From the NCBI RefSeq assembly GCF_001592365.1, contig NZ_BCWU01000015.1:1-64000 (forward strand): a stretch of DNA of 64,000 nt. Reading direction: 5' to 3'. The first letter of the stretch is position 1, and each line of letters opens with the position of its first letter. Shown piece by piece: positions 1 through 8,762 of the stretch. The DNA is from Gordonia hydrophobica NBRC 16057. Its GTDB lineage: Bacteria; Actinomycetota; Actinomycetes; Mycobacteriales; Mycobacteriaceae. The notes under the pieces were generated by a model that worked only from the letters and a program-made list of their open reading frames with translations, was not told the DNA's origin and did not search any database. A program made the position numbers and the translations under genes.

Positions 1-242
1 AGCATCCGGCCGGTCACCGCGGACTCCGGCCCGAGGGCTGCGACCCCGCGCTCGTCATCACGGACGAGGGGCATCCCCAGACGCTCGGCCAGGATGGCGA
101 CATCGAGCCCGCCGTCCTCGATATGCACTTCGTGAGGCAGTGGCACGCAGTGCTCGCCCTTGCAGGCGCCATGTGGCTTGATGCTCCATCCGGTGTGGTC
201 GGCGAAACCGGATGAACTCACAGAATTCGATGTCACGAGCAT
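1..242 (-). CDS. Redoxin-like protein, N-terminal part (runs off the window)
   Basis: About 80 N-terminal residues are visible before the left edge. The ATG at 242 is preceded by an AGAGG ribosome-binding site six bases upstream. The segment has a Cys pair in a CKGEHCVPLP stretch (near residues 31-36), followed by a LAERLGMPLV segment and an ALGPES segment. I remember this arrangement from the N-terminus of actinobacterial redoxin/thioredoxin-fold proteins, but the redox domain itself would lie beyond the edge. The gene is on the same strand as the kinase-like gene upstream, 103 bp away, so the two may be co-transcribed. The family call is a recollection, not proven here. Confidence 0.45.
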   Translation of the reverse strand, partial: MLVTSNSVSSSGFADHTGWSIKPHGACKGEHCVPLPHEVHIEDGGLDVAILAERLGMPLVRDDERGVAALGPESAVTGRM

Positions 243-345
243 GGCTAACCTCTTTGCACGTTGGGGTTGTGGAAGCGCACCTGCACCGAACTCTCGGTGG
301 CGGTAGTGGACTCAGCTCCTTCTTTCATGCGAAATCCACCCGGCA

Positions 346-1855
346 CTAGATCTCGACAGGTTTGAGGGCGTAGTGGTCGAGTCGGGATCTTGCGGAAACC
401 GCCTCCGCAACACGGTCCTCTGTCTGTGCGATGAAGTAGGCCAGCAGCTTCTCGTCGTGCTCGGGACCGGCGCTCATCACGAACTGTTCGAGTTCTTGAT
501 CGGCTTGTCGCCAGTCTGTGGGGCGATGGCCGAGGATCTCGCTGAGCCGGTCGAGATCGCGGGCAGCATTCTCACGCCCCACGGCGATGAGTGCTCCTGC
601 CCACTGAGACAGTGCGATTGCCGCATCGCGATTCGCTTCGTCGGTGGGACTCGATGGTGTCATGCGGGTGATCGTGCCCTCGAGAACCTTGGTCACGCGA
701 GAGTAGTACCCCGATGGCGGTGTTACGGGGGCTGCCGGCTCGATGTCGATGCCGACGACCTCGGCGATTGCCCACAGCACGGCGCGGCGGGTCATCAGGT
801 CCCATTGAAGGTACTCCGCCGGTAGGTCATGGGGCGCGAGATTCGACAGTGGGCCACTGAGCGAACTGACCGCGGTCAGCATGAAGGCGGCAGTGTAGAA
901 GCTGAGCACCCCCTGGATCGACGGCCTCGCCCGTTGCCTCTTCGTAGCGTCTCACCAGATGGGCGATGTCAGCTCCGAGCGGTTCCGTGCCCGCTCTGGT
1001 CCGCAGCGAAGCCAGATCGAACAGCGGGTCACCGACGTGTGCGGCTTCGAGATCGTAGACGCAGGTGATCTTGCCATCGACATAGAGGAACTGCCCGGTG
1101 TCGGCGAGGATGAATGCCGGCCGCCGCCGGCCCTGCGGGACGTGTCGCCGGACCCAGCGAAGCGCGAACTCGACAAGCGGTTCCGGTCCGGTCTTAGTAC
1201 GACGGTACAGCTTTTCGTTGGCATCTACGTACGCGAGAGCGATACCTTCGGCACTGTCCGGCACCGTGATTCCGGCATCGATGAAGGGCTGGAGATCGAG
1301 GCGATGGATCGCGGCGAGTTCATCGATGTACTGCTCCGCGATCGACTCCCGCTGGGCGTCATCGACCGCCTCTGCGATGTCCCGCGTTCCGGGGACTCGG
1401 TCCATGATGATGCCGACAGGATCGGTGGACATTCCATAAACATGTGGCACCCTGATCCCGCCGGCCTCGAGTGCCGTGAGGATTGCCGCCTCGCGGTCGA
1501 GCCCCGGGAACGGCTCGGCATCGATTTGCTTGTCGCCGCGTACGTAGATGGGGATCTCGTCGCCGTCCCGTTCGACGGTCGCATACCACGCCTTCCGCCA
1601 ACGGGCCTGGCGTTCCAAAGCCGTGACCGTCCCGCCGACCAACTCTTCTATCTGCAGAGCCAGGCGCTCTTCCTCTGGTGCAGCCTTCGGGTCAGTTCTC
1701 CGAGGCGGTTCGTGAGTATCCGTGGCATCCTCGATTCTGACAGGGTGACGTCTAGAGTCGAGCAGCGTTCTCGGCGTATTTGCTGCGCACAGAAGGAAAA
1801 TGGCATAGCTGCTCTGGTCTGGACAAGCCGCTACGTGGCGTATCTGACACTTCAT
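346..1855 (-). pseudogene. APH/choline-kinase-like phosphotransferase split by a frameshift
   Basis: Two overlapping reading frames, 827-1855 and 346-909, together make one protein of the aminoglycoside-phosphotransferase-like fold. The first carries the N-lobe (LVGGTVTALERQARWRKAW) and the metal-site motif YDLEAAHVGDPLFDLA. It then runs into unrelated residues after AVDPGG. The second begins with LSFYTAAFML, which is what normally follows AVDPG in this family, and supplies the C-terminal helices. Removing one C from the run of five at 909-913 joins the frames as DPG-VLSFYTAAF. The usual HGDxxxxN motif reads LADTGQF, so catalysis is doubtful even if the frame is restored. The only canonical in-frame start near the N-terminus is the ATG at 1855. 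It lies inside a palindrome, so the true start is unsure. Confidence 0.7.
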
Positions 1856-1867
1856 ACACTAGTATGA
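1852..1867. promoter_or_regulatory. Palindrome TCATAC-ACTA-GTATGA at the 5' end of the kinase-like gene
   Basis: A perfect 6-bp inverted repeat with a 4-bp centre overlaps the first codons of the kinase-like frame. It could be an operator or part of a promoter for that gene. The following 185 bp up to the ferredoxin gene hold no gene I can support. Confidence 0.35.
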
Positions 1868-2052
1868 GCCAGATCACGCCGTCAAGGAATCGGTCGGACC
1901 CGCGGGAAAACCGTCGCGCTTCCCGTGCATGCGGCAGCCGTCGACGCGCTGCGCGAATCAGTCGGCCACGAACTGTGTAGATTCACGCCACGCCGTGCAC
2001 GAATGCGGCTCATCGCTCAAGGTGCATGAGCGAGGCCGAGAATCGTGATCGA

Positions 2053-2247
2053 TCAGTCCTCGAGGACCTTGATGGCGCTCATCGGACAGCGGCTCGCACC
2101 GTTTCGTGCGGCCGCCTCCATCCCCGGGGGAACGGTGAAATCGGCGTTGGCGGCGAAGCCGTCATCATCGAGTTCGTACAGGTCCGGCTCGTGCAGGGCG
2201 CACATTCCGTGCCCTTCGCATTCGTCGAGGGCGATGTGGATTCGCAT
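2053..2247 (-). CDS. [3Fe-4S]-type small ferredoxin
   Basis: This 64-residue acidic protein has three cysteines in the arrangement of single-cluster ferredoxins: Cys10 and Cys16 (DECEGHGMC) and Cys54 in a CPMSAI tail motif. The residue between the first two cysteines that would make a 4Fe-4S ligand is Gly/His, so a [3Fe-4S] cluster is expected. Such ferredoxins usually feed electrons to cytochromes P450, but no P450 lies in the window. The gene follows the ligase-phosphatase gene by 27 bp on the same strand and is probably last in that operon. It is not a Rieske-type [2Fe-2S] ferredoxin, so it is not an obvious partner of the oxygenase at 12609-14428. Confidence 0.85.
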   Translation of the reverse strand: MRIHIALDECEGHGMCALHEPDLYELDDDGFAANADFTVPPGMEAAARNGASRCPMSAIKVLED

Positions 2248-2274
2248 GTGGGTCTCCTAGGGGTGAGGGGCTGT

Positions 2275-4533
2275 TCAGGGCTTGTCGCCGAGTGTAAGTC
2301 GGTGTCGCCAGGCGTGGAGATCGGTTTCTGAGGCGCCGGCATCGCTGAACCAACCGTCCACGCCGCCGGGCCATCCGAGCAAGTAGTCGATGACCTCGTT
2401 TATGGCCTCGGGCGGTGCGGTCAGCCAACTGGGCGGCAGCGTGGTCCGCGGTCCCGAGTTCGCTCCCTTGGCCTTCCATCGTTCGCGTAGTCGCGCCATG
2501 TTGGCGGTGGTGACGAGGTAGTCGTCGCGGACCGCGGCGGGTTGGACACCGGCCGCGAGCAGCAGTGCGGCCACGACCAGACCGGTCCGGTCCTTGCCCG
2601 CGGTGCAGTGCACCAGGACGGGGCCTTCGGCGTGCGCGACGATCTGCAGAATGCGGGCCGTTCGGTCGGCCTTGGTCTCCAGCGTCGACCGATACAGGGA
2701 GCGCAGATCGGGCGGCAGAGCTTGACCGGGCGCGGCGGCGTCGTTGAGTGGAAGGGCATGCAGCACCGTGCGCTTACCCCAATCGAATCCGCTTCGTTCG
2801 CGTTCCGCGGCACCGCGCAGGTCGACGACGGTGCCGGGCGGCCAGCTGGGGACGTTCGCCGGCGCGACGTCATCGACGTGCGGGGCGTCGCCCCGGTAGA
2901 GGACTCCGGGGAGGCACTGTCCTCCGTCGACGAGCGGAAGCCCGCCGACGTCGCGCAGGTTGACCAGTTGATCGATCAGGGGGAGCGTCGGGGCGCGCCG
3001 CGGTGGTGGTGGATGCGCGGCGGCCAGTTCGCGCAGACGCTTCCGATCGGTCTTGGCCATTGCCGTCTGAGGAATAGTGTCGACTACCACCAGGTGGTCG
3101 GGAGCCTTGTAGTCGGCGACCAACGATGCGGTCCACGCACGTAGGTCGTTCAGCGTGGGCGGCTGGAGGGGATCCGCAGGTACCACGAAGGCGACACCGA
3201 TCTCACCGATCACCGGGGCGCTGTATCCGACGACGGCGGCGTCGCGAACCGCCGGATGCCGGGCGATGACTTGTTCTACCTCGACAGGGTGGACGTTGAA
3301 GCCGCCGCGTATGTACATGTCGTTGGCCCGGCCGGCGAGCACGAGGTTGCCCTCCGGCGTGAACATACCGAGGTCCCCGGTCAGCAAGAAGCCATCGGAG
3401 TCGAATGCGGCGGCCGAGAGTTCCTCGTCGTGCCAGTAGCCGCGCATCACGCACTCGCCCTTGATACGGACCCGGCCGACTGCGCCGGAGCCGAGAACGC
3501 TCCCCGCATCGTCGATGACCTCCACAGTCATCCCATACTGCGGACGACCCACGGTTCGGCACTGCACCTCGGGTGGATCGTCGGGCTCGGTTCCGCACAC
3601 CGTCGGGGACTCGGTCATGGCGTACCGGACGACCAGCGGTACACCGATGAGTTCGGCGGTAGCCTCAACCAGTTCAGGCGACGCGGGCGCGGTGGCGACG
3701 ACTCCGACCCGGAGGTGGGGGAAGGAGCTTCGATCGAGCCCGGGTTGTTCGAGCAGCTTGGCCCACTGGGTCGGCACCCCGCCGCCGACCGTCACCCGCT
3801 CGTCGGCCAGGGTGCGCGCCATACCGGCCGCCGTCCAAGGCGCGGGCGGGATGATGAGCGCAGTGCCCCACAACAGTTGGTCCCACAGCTTCGACATGTA
3901 GCCGGCGTGGGAGAACGGCGTCGACGTCATCCGACGGTCATACGGCGAACTCATGATGCCCGCCGCACGTGCTGAGGCGGCGAGGTTGTCGGCGTCGAAC
4001 CAGGCGCCTTTGGGCAGACCGGTGGTCCCGCTGCTGAAGATGATCGCCACCGGGTCGCCGCGGTCGACGTCGACCACCGGCGGTTCACCGGAGTCCGAGT
4101 ACCAGGTCCGCAGTTCGTCGACCCCGACCGATGGCGCCTCGGATTCCGGCGGTGACTGGGTTCCGTGGACGACGAGAGCCGGTGCCGACACCCGCAGAAT
4201 GGAGTTGACCTCCGTGGGACCGAGCCGTCCGTTGACCCCAGTGGTGACGGCGCCGAGCATCGCTGCGGCGGCATAGCAGGTGGCGTAGTCGATTCCCGAG
4301 GGGAGAAGTAGCGTGACCACGTCTCCCTTGCCGACTCCCGCTGCCGCAAAACGGGCAGCCACCGCACGCGCCTGGGACACCCACTGCGCAAACGAAACCC
4401 GCGACCCGGGCTCGACGTACGCGTCCCTGTCACCATGGACCCTTGCGGCCGCCTCCAGCAGTTCCCGGGTGTTCGCGAAAGTGTCGGCCAGGGGTGGTGT
4501 GTTCTCACTGGTGGCCGGAGCCGCAGCGTTCAC
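2275..4533 (-). CDS. Acyl-CoA ligase fused to an MptpB-like tyrosine-phosphatase domain
   Basis: One continuous 752-codon frame holds two enzymes. Residues about 1-505 are an ANL-family ligase. The P-loop is SSGTTGLPKG at 167-176, followed by YAMTES near 304 and TGDLG near 385. The hinge is at 400-411 and the catalytic Lys is 494 in AMAKTDRKRL. A short Pro/Arg-rich linker (about 506-518) leads to a second domain (519-752) that begins LVNLRDVGG. It carries the phosphatase loop HCTAGKDRTG at 642-651, with Cys643, Lys647, Asp648 and Arg649 as in Mycobacterium tuberculosis MptpB (Y_phosphatase3 family). The GTG start overlaps the thiolase-like stop as GTGA. A ligase would normally end near residue 505. 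The join is in frame with both domains intact. Substrates of either domain are unknown, and a separately translated phosphatase from an internal start cannot be excluded. Confidence 0.85.
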   Translation of the reverse strand: MNAAAPATSENTPPLADTFANTRELLEAAARVHGDRDAYVEPGSRVSFAQWVSQARAVAARFAAAGVGKGDVVTLLLPSGIDYATCYAAAAMLGAVTTGVNGRLGPTEVNSILRVSAPALVVHGTQSPPESEAPSVGVDELRTWYSDSGEPPVVDVDRGDPVAIIFSSGTTGLPKGAWFDADNLAASARAAGIMSSPYDRRMTSTPFSHAGYMSKLWDQLLWGTALIIPPAPWTAAGMARTLADERVTVGGGVPTQWAKLLEQPGLDRSSFPHLRVGVVATAPASPELVEATAELIGVPLVVRYAMTESPTVCGTEPDDPPEVQCRTVGRPQYGMTVEVIDDAGSVLGSGAVGRVRIKGECVMRGYWHDEELSAAAFDSDGFLLTGDLGMFTPEGNLVLAGRANDMYIRGGFNVHPVEVEQVIARHPAVRDAAVVGYSAPVIGEIGVAFVVPADPLQPPTLNDLRAWTASLVADYKAPDHLVVVDTIPQTAMAKTDRKRLRELAAAHPPPPRRAPTLPLIDQLVNLRDVGGLPLVDGGQCLPGVLYRGDAPHVDDVAPANVPSWPPGTVVDLRGAAERERSGFDWGKRTVLHALPLNDAAAPGQALPPDLRSLYRSTLETKADRTARILQIVAHAEGPVLVHCTAGKDRTGLVVAALLLAAGVQPAAVRDDYLVTTANMARLRERWKAKGANSGPRTTLPPSWLTAPPEAINEVIDYLLGWPGGVDGWFSDAGASETDLHAWRHRLTLGDKP

Positions 4534-5681
4534 GGTTTCTCCGAGCCGAGCAGGACGGTTCCACTCGAGCAGAACCAGCCTCCGGTCCCGCTGACACAGG
4601 CGATCTTTGCGTCCGGAACCTGCCGGGCACCGCTTTCGCCCCGCAACTGTCGGGCGGCTTCGACGAGGAGAAACAGCCCGCGCTGGCCGGGGTGGCAGGC
4701 TGAGAGGCCGCCGCCGTCGGTGTTGGTAGGCAGTCCACCTCCGAGGCGGAGATTCTGCTCTGCCACGAAGGCTCCGCCTTCGCCCTTTCCGCAGAACCCG
4801 AGATCCTCGAGAGTCAGCAAGAGCATGTACGTGAATGCATCGTAGATCTCCGCCACGTCGACGTCGGCGGGAGTGAGTCCCGCTCGCTGGAAGGCGAGGG
4901 GCCCGGTCACTGCGGCGGGTCCGACGGTCATGTCCTCCCACTGGCTGGTCAGCATATGGGAGGTGGCATCCGCCGAACCCAGGACCCATACCGGGGCCGA
5001 CTTGAGGTCGGGTACTCGATCTTCGGCGACCAGAATGACCGCCGCACCGCCGTCGGAGCGGATGCAGCAGTGCAGTTTGGTGAACGGGTCGGCGATCATC
5101 GGCCCGGAGAGCACGTCGTCGACGGTGATCGGGTCCCGGTACATGGCCTCGGGGTTCTCAGCGGCGTTGAATCTCGCCGACACCGCGACCTCCGCGAGTT
5201 GCTCGATCGTCGTCCCGTACTGGTGCATGTGACGACGGGCGGCCATCGCGTACTTGGAGATCAGCGTGTGTCCGTACGGTGCGTCCCATTGGAGTGGACC
5301 ACGGGCGCCCCAGTTGATGTTGGCTCCGCGTAGCCCCTTCCGGATGTCGGCACGCGCGGTGGATCCGTAGGTCAGCAGGACCACGTCAGCATGCCCCGCG
5401 GCAATCGCGTCGGTCGCGTGCGAGACCATGACCTCCCAGGACGCCCCGCCGACGGAGGTCGAATCGATCCAGCGCGGCTTGAGGCCAAGGTATTCGCCGA
5501 CGTCGGTCGGAGGGAGCGTGCCTTGACTCGTCGATGCCAGACCGTCGATATCAGCCGGAGTGAGGCCGGTCTCGGCCAGCGCCCGACGACTGGCCTGCGC
5601 GATGAGCTCGTAGGCGTTCTTGGTATCGACCCTGCCCACATCGGATAGTGCGATGCCGGCGATGGCCACCTTGCGATTCAC
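4530..5681 (-). CDS. Thiolase-like protein (Ltp/SCP-x type) without the nucleophilic cysteine
   Basis: This 383-residue protein has the thiolase fold of lipid-transfer proteins. It starts with VAIAGIALSDVG, has a PINTDGGG-like loop (GGGLPTNTDGGG), a SACHPGQRG motif, and ends in a glycine-rich GTGGWFCSSGTVLL strand. Where catalytic thiolases have a CxSG motif, residues 74-83 read STSVGGASWE with no Cys. That favours a retro-aldolase (as in Ltp2-type enzymes) or a scaffold role over Claisen cleavage. The GTG start overlaps the ACAD stop upstream, and its own stop overlaps the ligase start, so translation is coupled. Ltp2-like aldolases usually need a DUF35 partner, and none is adjacent here. 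The closest DUF35 is in the divergent operon. Confidence 0.8.
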   Translation of the reverse strand: MNRKVAIAGIALSDVGRVDTKNAYELIAQASRRALAETGLTPADIDGLASTSQGTLPPTDVGEYLGLKPRWIDSTSVGGASWEVMVSHATDAIAAGHADVVLLTYGSTARADIRKGLRGANINWGARGPLQWDAPYGHTLISKYAMAARRHMHQYGTTIEQLAEVAVSARFNAAENPEAMYRDPITVDDVLSGPMIADPFTKLHCCIRSDGGAAVILVAEDRVPDLKSAPVWVLGSADATSHMLTSQWEDMTVGPAAVTGPLAFQRAGLTPADVDVAEIYDAFTYMLLLTLEDLGFCGKGEGGAFVAEQNLRLGGGLPTNTDGGGLSACHPGQRGLFLLVEAARQLRGESGARQVPDAKIACVSGTGGWFCSSGTVLLGSEKP

Positions 5682-6706
5682 TGTGCTGCCTCCAGATCGA
5701 GCAGGTCTGCGAGCACATCGGATGCGCTTGCGAACAGCTGCTTGTAGACGATGGCCCGCTTCAGATAGAGATGGGCATCGTGCTCGTAGGTGTAGCCCAT
5801 TCCGCCGTGCACCTGAATGCTCGCGCCGCCGTTGCTGATCGCGGCCTCGGCCGCGACGGTCTTGGCCGCGAGGATCTGGAACTCGGTGTCGGGGCGACCT
5901 GCTTTGAACGCCGCCGCTGCGAAGAACGTCTGCGACGACGCGGATTCGGCGCGGACGGCCATGTCCACGATGGCGTGTTTCACGGCCTGGTGCACCCCGA
6001 TCGGCCGGCCGAACTGTTCGCGGGTCTTCGCATGCTCGGTGCAGAGCTCGGTGATCGCGTCCGCCAGGCCGGCGAGGTACGCCGAATCCAGGATCTGAGC
6101 GCGCCCCCAGATCCAGTCCGACTCCGCCGGGAGCCAGGCGCTGACCCGGCCGGACGACACCGTCGCCCCCGACAGTCGGGTTCCCGGATCGACGGATTCG
6201 GACTCGGTGATGTCCCCGAACTCGGCCAGCTCGGCGAGTGCGGCGCCCTCACGGGTCACGAGCAGTGCGTGGCTGCAGCCGGCACAGTCCAGAAGGTCGA
6301 AGGATCCCTTGAAGCCGTCGGCTCCGATCTCCCCCTCCCCGCGGAGTTCTGCGAGTCCGATCATCGCACTGCCCTCACCGATCCGGCCGGCGAGTTCCTG
6401 ATGACCGGTGGCGGCGGCCACCCTGGCGCCGAGAGTCGAGGCGAGGAATGGGCCGACGGCAAGGTGTTTGGCCAGCTCCATGAACAAGATGACTTCGTCA
6501 TCGATGGATTGACCCGAGCCGCCGTACTCCTCGTCGAGACCGAGGGTGAGGAGACCGAGTTCCGCGCCCTCGCGCCACCCGCCGGGATCCACCAGCTGCG
6601 CGTCGCCGCGATGGCTGCGGATCTCGTCGATGGGACGCCGAGAACTGATGAAATCTCCGGCGGCCGCCACCAGGTCTCGCTGGTCTTCGGATGGGAGCAG
6701 GTCCAT
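5678..6706 (-). CDS. Acyl-CoA dehydrogenase, short subunit of a probable heteromeric pair
   Basis: This 342-residue ACAD-fold protein has a reduced middle domain. The C-terminal motifs TREQFGRPIGVHQAVKH and HGGMGYTYEHDAHLYLKRA are clear. The start is set at the ATG at 6706 because GGAAGG precedes it by about nine bases; an upstream extension would be antisense to nothing useful and lacks a ribosome-binding site. The gene lies 16 bp downstream of a full-length ACAD. The short-plus-long arrangement matches the alpha2beta2 dehydrogenases of actinobacterial steroid degradation such as ChsE1-ChsE2 (FadE28-FadE29). The likely reaction is FAD-dependent alpha,beta-dehydrogenation of a bulky acyl-CoA. 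The substrate is unknown. Confidence 0.85.
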   Translation of the reverse strand: MDLLPSEDQRDLVAAAGDFISSRRPIDEIRSHRGDAQLVDPGGWREGAELGLLTLGLDEEYGGSGQSIDDEVILFMELAKHLAVGPFLASTLGARVAAATGHQELAGRIGEGSAMIGLAELRGEGEIGADGFKGSFDLLDCAGCSHALLVTREGAALAELAEFGDITESESVDPGTRLSGATVSSGRVSAWLPAESDWIWGRAQILDSAYLAGLADAITELCTEHAKTREQFGRPIGVHQAVKHAIVDMAVRAESASSQTFFAAAAFKAGRPDTEFQILAAKTVAAEAAISNGGASIQVHGGMGYTYEHDAHLYLKRAIVYKQLFASASDVLADLLDLEAAQ

Positions 6707-6722
6707 GATGTACTTCCTTCCT

Positions 6723-7895
6723 TCAGCGGGGGAGTCCGAGGACCCGGTCGCCGACGATGTTCCGCTGAATCTCTGAGGTCCCGCCGCCGATGGACTGGGA
6801 GAACGCGTAGAGGTAGTTGCCCACCCAGCCGTCCTTGTCCCAACGGGAGGTGCTGCGTAGGGCGTCGGATCCGATGATGTCCATGGCCAGTGCGGCGACC
6901 TCTTTAGCAAGGTCGGCATAGAACAGTTTCAGCATCGAGCCCTTGGGTCCTGGCGTGTCAGTCTGCATACTGCGGCAGATGCCGACGTAGGTCATCGCGC
7001 GCAACGACGTCACCTCTGCCCGTGCCCTGGCCAGTCGCCGCGCGATCTCGTCATCGGCGATCGCAGGCCGACGCCCGTCCGGACCGACGTGGTGGCGGGC
7101 GAACTCTATGAGGTCTTCGACGACTTTGGCCAGACGGACCTGATTCGCAGTGAAAGCCGTGCCGCGTTCGAACGACAGAGTCGACATCGCGACCCGCCAT
7201 CCGTCGTTGATCTCACCGACGACGTTCGAGAGCGGGATCCGCACGTCATCGTAGAAGACCTCGCAGAATTCGGCGCCGCCTTCGATGGTCTCGATGGGAC
7301 GGATCTCGATGCCGGGGCTGCTCATATCGCAGATGACCCAGGTGATTCCCTGGTGCTTGGTGCCGCTGTTGTCGGTGCGGACCAGCAGTTCCTGGTAGTC
7401 GGCGATGGTGGCGAAACTGGTCCAGATCTTCTGGCCGTTCACCACGAGCTCATCACCGTCGATGACTGCCTTCGTGCGAAGGGAGGCGAGGTCGGAGCCG
7501 GCTTCGGGTTCGGAGAAGCCCTGGCACCAGATGGACTCGCCGCGGAGGATCCGGTGCAGATGAAAGTCCTTCTGCGCCTCGTCGGCCCGCGTGATCAGCG
7601 TGGGGCCGGCGTGCGACAGCCCCACGAAGTTGGCATCGATGCCCGGAAAGCCCTGGGCGGCATACTCCTCGTACCAGACGAGCTGCTGCAGCAGCGTCAG
7701 TCCGCCGCCGCCGTACTCCTTAGGCCAGGCGATTCCGGCCCAGCCGCCGTCCCATTGGGTCCGCTGCCAGGCGGTGTCGTAGTCCCGGATGCCCGCGGCA
7801 TCCCGGGGACGGGGCTCGGAAGGCTTGTTCTCCTCAAGCCACGTACGCACCTCGTCCCGGAACTCCAACTGCTCGGTGCTGAAGTCCAAATCCAT
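6723..7895 (-). CDS. Acyl-CoA dehydrogenase, long subunit of the pair
   Basis: This is a 390-residue ACAD with all expected blocks: AWPKEYGGGG, the CQGFSEPEAGSDLASL FAD-binding segment, INGQKIWTS-like VNGQKIWTS, and the C-terminal GGGTSEIQRNIVGDRVLGLPR. I place the start at the ATG at 7895 (MDLDFS), with GGAAGG eight bases upstream, rather than at 7916. It is the first gene of a sub-operon: the 84 bp between it and the aldolase gene hold two inverted repeats that look like an operator. It is followed by the short ACAD subunit, so a heteromeric enzyme is likely. Confidence 0.9.
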   Translation of the reverse strand: MDLDFSTEQLEFRDEVRTWLEENKPSEPRPRDAAGIRDYDTAWQRTQWDGGWAGIAWPKEYGGGGLTLLQQLVWYEEYAAQGFPGIDANFVGLSHAGPTLITRADEAQKDFHLHRILRGESIWCQGFSEPEAGSDLASLRTKAVIDGDELVVNGQKIWTSFATIADYQELLVRTDNSGTKHQGITWVICDMSSPGIEIRPIETIEGGAEFCEVFYDDVRIPLSNVVGEINDGWRVAMSTLSFERGTAFTANQVRLAKVVEDLIEFARHHVGPDGRRPAIADDEIARRLARARAEVTSLRAMTYVGICRSMQTDTPGPKGSMLKLFYADLAKEVAALAMDIIGSDALRSTSRWDKDGWVGNYLYAFSQSIGGGTSEIQRNIVGDRVLGLPR

Positions 7896-7932
7896 CTGCC
7901 GACCTTCCGTCGTCATGCGTGTGATCTTCGCC

Positions 7933-7954
7933 CACTATAGTGACGCTATTGTCA
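7933..7954. promoter_or_regulatory. Two adjoining inverted repeats upstream of the ACAD pair (putative operator)
   Basis: CACTATAGTG (7933-7942) is a perfect 10-bp palindrome. Overlapping its end is TGAC-gctatt-GTCA (7941-7954), which has the same half-sites and 6-bp spacing as the repeats at 37306-37321 and 59938-59953. The position is directly in front of the ACAD gene starting at 7895 and within an otherwise tightly packed gene row. Confidence 0.5.
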
Positions 7955-7979
7955 GATTCAAAGTGCGAAGAGTCAAGTG

Positions 7980-8762
7980 TCAGATCTTGTCGGGGGTCTC
8001 GACGTACTGTGCCGCCAACGCCTCACTTCCCCGGGCGAGCACCGTCACGTCGGCGCCGACCAGGACGAACGAAGCGCCTGCAGCCATGTACCGGCGTGCG
8101 AGGGCGGGGTTGAACGCATTCACGCCCGCGGCCTTGCCGCTGGCTTTGATCTGCGACAATGTCTTCCCGATGAGAGACACCATCGCGGGATGCTCGGGCT
8201 GCCCGAGGTGCCCCATCGAGGCGGCCAGATCGGCGGGGCCGATGAACACCGCGTCGATCCCGTCGACGGCCAAGATCTCGTCGAGGTTGTCCAGGGCGGC
8301 GGCGGATTCGACCTGAATGGTCAGTGACACGGTGTCATCGGCAGTGATGAGATAGTCAGAAATCCGGTTCCACCGGGACGCTCGGGCGAGGGCGCTGCCT
8401 ACCCCGCGGATGCCCTCCGGGGGGTAGCGCGTGGCGGCGACCAGATCGCGGGCCTCGGCGGCCGATTCGACCATCGGAATGATCAGATTCGTGGCGCCGA
8501 TATCGAGTAGCTGTTTGATGGTGACCGGGTCGCCGGACGCCGGCCGCACGAGCACCTGGACGGGGTACGCGGCGAGTGCTTGCAACTGCGCGAGCGTCGA
8601 CCTGATGTCGTTCGGTACGTGTTCGAGGTCGAGCATCAGCCAGTCGAGACCGGCGCCCGCACAGATCTCCGCGCTGTACGCGTTACCGGACGCGATCCAC
8701 ATTCCGATCTGGGGCCGGTCTCCCTGGATCTGCCGGGCCCAGGCATTGGATCCGGCGGTCAT
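7980..8762 (-). CDS. HpcH/HpaI-family aldolase (class II, 4-hydroxy-2-oxoacid type)
   Basis: This 260-residue TIM-barrel aldolase has the family residues in order: LDLEHVPND with the catalytic His, VLVRP with the substrate Arg, QVESAAAL with a metal Glu, and [12 protein letters not shown] with the metal Asp. It would split a 4-hydroxy-2-oxo acid into pyruvate and an aldehyde as the last step of a meta-cleavage route. The ATG at 8762 overlaps the hydratase stop (ATGA), which fixes the start; a longer frame would merely run antisense-like into the hydratase gene. With the two upstream genes it forms a complete lower pathway after ring opening. Confidence 0.88.
   Translation of the reverse strand: MTAGSNAWARQIQGDRPQIGMWIASGNAYSAEICAGAGLDWLMLDLEHVPNDIRSTLAQLQALAAYPVQVLVRPASGDPVTIKQLLDIGATNLIIPMVESAAEARDLVAATRYPPEGIRGVGSALARASRWNRISDYLITADDTVSLTIQVESAAALDNLDEILAVDGIDAVFIGPADLAASMGHLGQPEHPAMVSLIGKTLSQIKASGKAAGVNAFNPALARRYMAAGASFVLVGADVTVLARGSEALAAQYVETPDKI

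Noticed and set aside
1868..2052. Short frame after 1864 (MSQITPSRNRSD) as a truncated regulator
   Set aside because: It is about 39 residues long, has no HTH and no ribosome-binding site, and shows no clear family resemblance.
4534..4990. Possible N-terminal extension of the ligase-phosphatase to 904 codons (4534-4989)
   Set aside because: The extra residues lie in another frame of the thiolase-like gene and have no ligase features; the GTGA overlap gives a natural start at 4533.
5648..6877. Long open frame of 409 codons on the plus strand
   Set aside because: It is antisense to a clear ACAD gene, has no family motifs, and is expected in high-GC DNA from codon-position bias. The same applies to other long antisense frames, for example 12582-13511, 13871-15040, 18360-20042 and 27012-28373.
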